A model generated the notes under the pieces. That model did no database searches. It saw only the letters and a program-made list of their open reading frames with translations, and was not told the DNA's origin. The translations under genes were made by a program, and so were the position numbers. From NCBI GenBank assembly GCA_015075225.1, contig JABTUQ010000004.1, forward strand, positions 248,001-312,000: a DNA stretch of 64,000 nt. Reading direction: 5' to 3'. The first letter of the stretch is position 1. Each line of letters begins with the position of its first letter. This stretch comes from Burkholderiales bacterium (lineage in GTDB: Bacteria > Pseudomonadota > Gammaproteobacteria > Burkholderiales > Nitrosomonadaceae). This document shows positions 63,736-64,000 of this stretch, in pieces.

Positions 63736-64000
63736 TCAAAGAACGCCGATTTTCTGGCAGGCCTCAAGAAACGGTTTTCTGAGGAAGTTGCAGTCGGCAT
63801 ACGGTCGGCTCTGTGCCTGCTGGGCACGCATAGCCAGGATGTCGGCGGGCTGTTTGTCATACGCCTGGCATTCGTCCAGCACCTGTGTCAGCCAATACTT
63901 GCCGTCATTTTCCCCACAGAGTTTGGCCTTGTAGCGTTCTTCAATGCCGTAGACATCCTTCCATGTTTCGATCTCCTGTGTGATCGCAGCGGGGCCAAAT
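63736..64000 (-). CDS. Unknown protein, 3' part
   Basis: 88 codons open to the window edge, ending KPFLEACQKIGVL then TGA. Sequence has AAITQEIETWKDVYGIEERY and several Cys. A terminator follows 80 bp later, so the gene is real; family not recognised. Confidence 0.6.
   Translation of the reverse strand, partial: FGPAAITQEIETWKDVYGIEERYKAKLCGENDGKYWLTQVLDECQAYDKQPADILAMRAQQAQSRPYADCNFLRKPFLEACQKIGVL

Overview
The window looks like a chromosome segment of a Nitrosomonas-type ammonia-oxidising betaproteobacterium. The strongest marker is a haem-binding cytochrome P460 gene (9394-9990). The mix of betaproteobacterial housekeeping genes, the PEP-CTERM type surface proteins and the replication-origin order dnaA-dnaN-gyrB without recF fit this. 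It holds the likely replication origin near 23.4-25.3 kb.

Layout. 1-9.3 kb: 3' part of purL, a ChaN/PDZ protein, a GlrK-QseG-GlrR type sigma-54 two-component operon read leftwards, then trpG-trpD-trpC. 9.4-16.8 kb: cytochrome P460, recJ, an MgtC/DUF4010 membrane protein, mfd. 16.8-25 kb, mostly leftward: TIGR04073-like protein, ferredoxin, small lipoprotein, the tRNA operon Gly(GCC)-Cys(GCA)-Leu(UAA), an RluF-like pseudouridine synthase, YbaN, gyrB, dnaN, dnaA. 25.3-34.9 kb: a YcbB/YcbK cell-wall pair, then a sulfide/persulfide module (persulfide-dioxygenase-like hydrolase read left; two YeeE/YedE half-transporters, a BigR-like repressor, a DUF442-SQR fusion and a TauE exporter read right), then hslR and recQ.

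34.9-41.0 kb is a decayed accessory island ending at the 3' end of guaA. It contains one integron attC site with cassette scraps, a frameshifted PEP-CTERM gene, an IS3-family tail, a broken choice-of-anchor-like secreted protein, an IS5-family tail, a helicase fragment, a DUF6155-like gene and a deleted P4-type integrase. 41-46 kb: guaA, guaB, a second, frame-broken TIGR04073 paralogue, a frame-broken HAD phosphatase and hda. 46.6-48.7 kb: a Gly-rich PEP-CTERM protein behind a near-perfect sigma-54 promoter, then an IS5-family element nested inside a MITE. 48.8-55.5 kb: a Wadjet (JetABCD/MksFEBG) anti-plasmid operon whose jetA start is frame-broken. 56-63.4 kb: an MFS transporter and the flagellar block flhB-flhA-flhF-flhG-fliA. 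The window closes with the end of an unknown gene.

Two themes cut across the regions. First, a short inverted-repeat element (GGAACCTCTGAAAAA ends, about 140 bp, 4-bp YTAM target duplications) occurs at least five times plus isolated ends; it is a nonautonomous MITE. Second, small indels cluster in a few places (trpC, the HAD gene, the TIGR04073 paralogue, jetA). Because some hit housekeeping genes, they may be sequence errors rather than decay, and this decides whether Wadjet and tryptophan synthesis are functional here.
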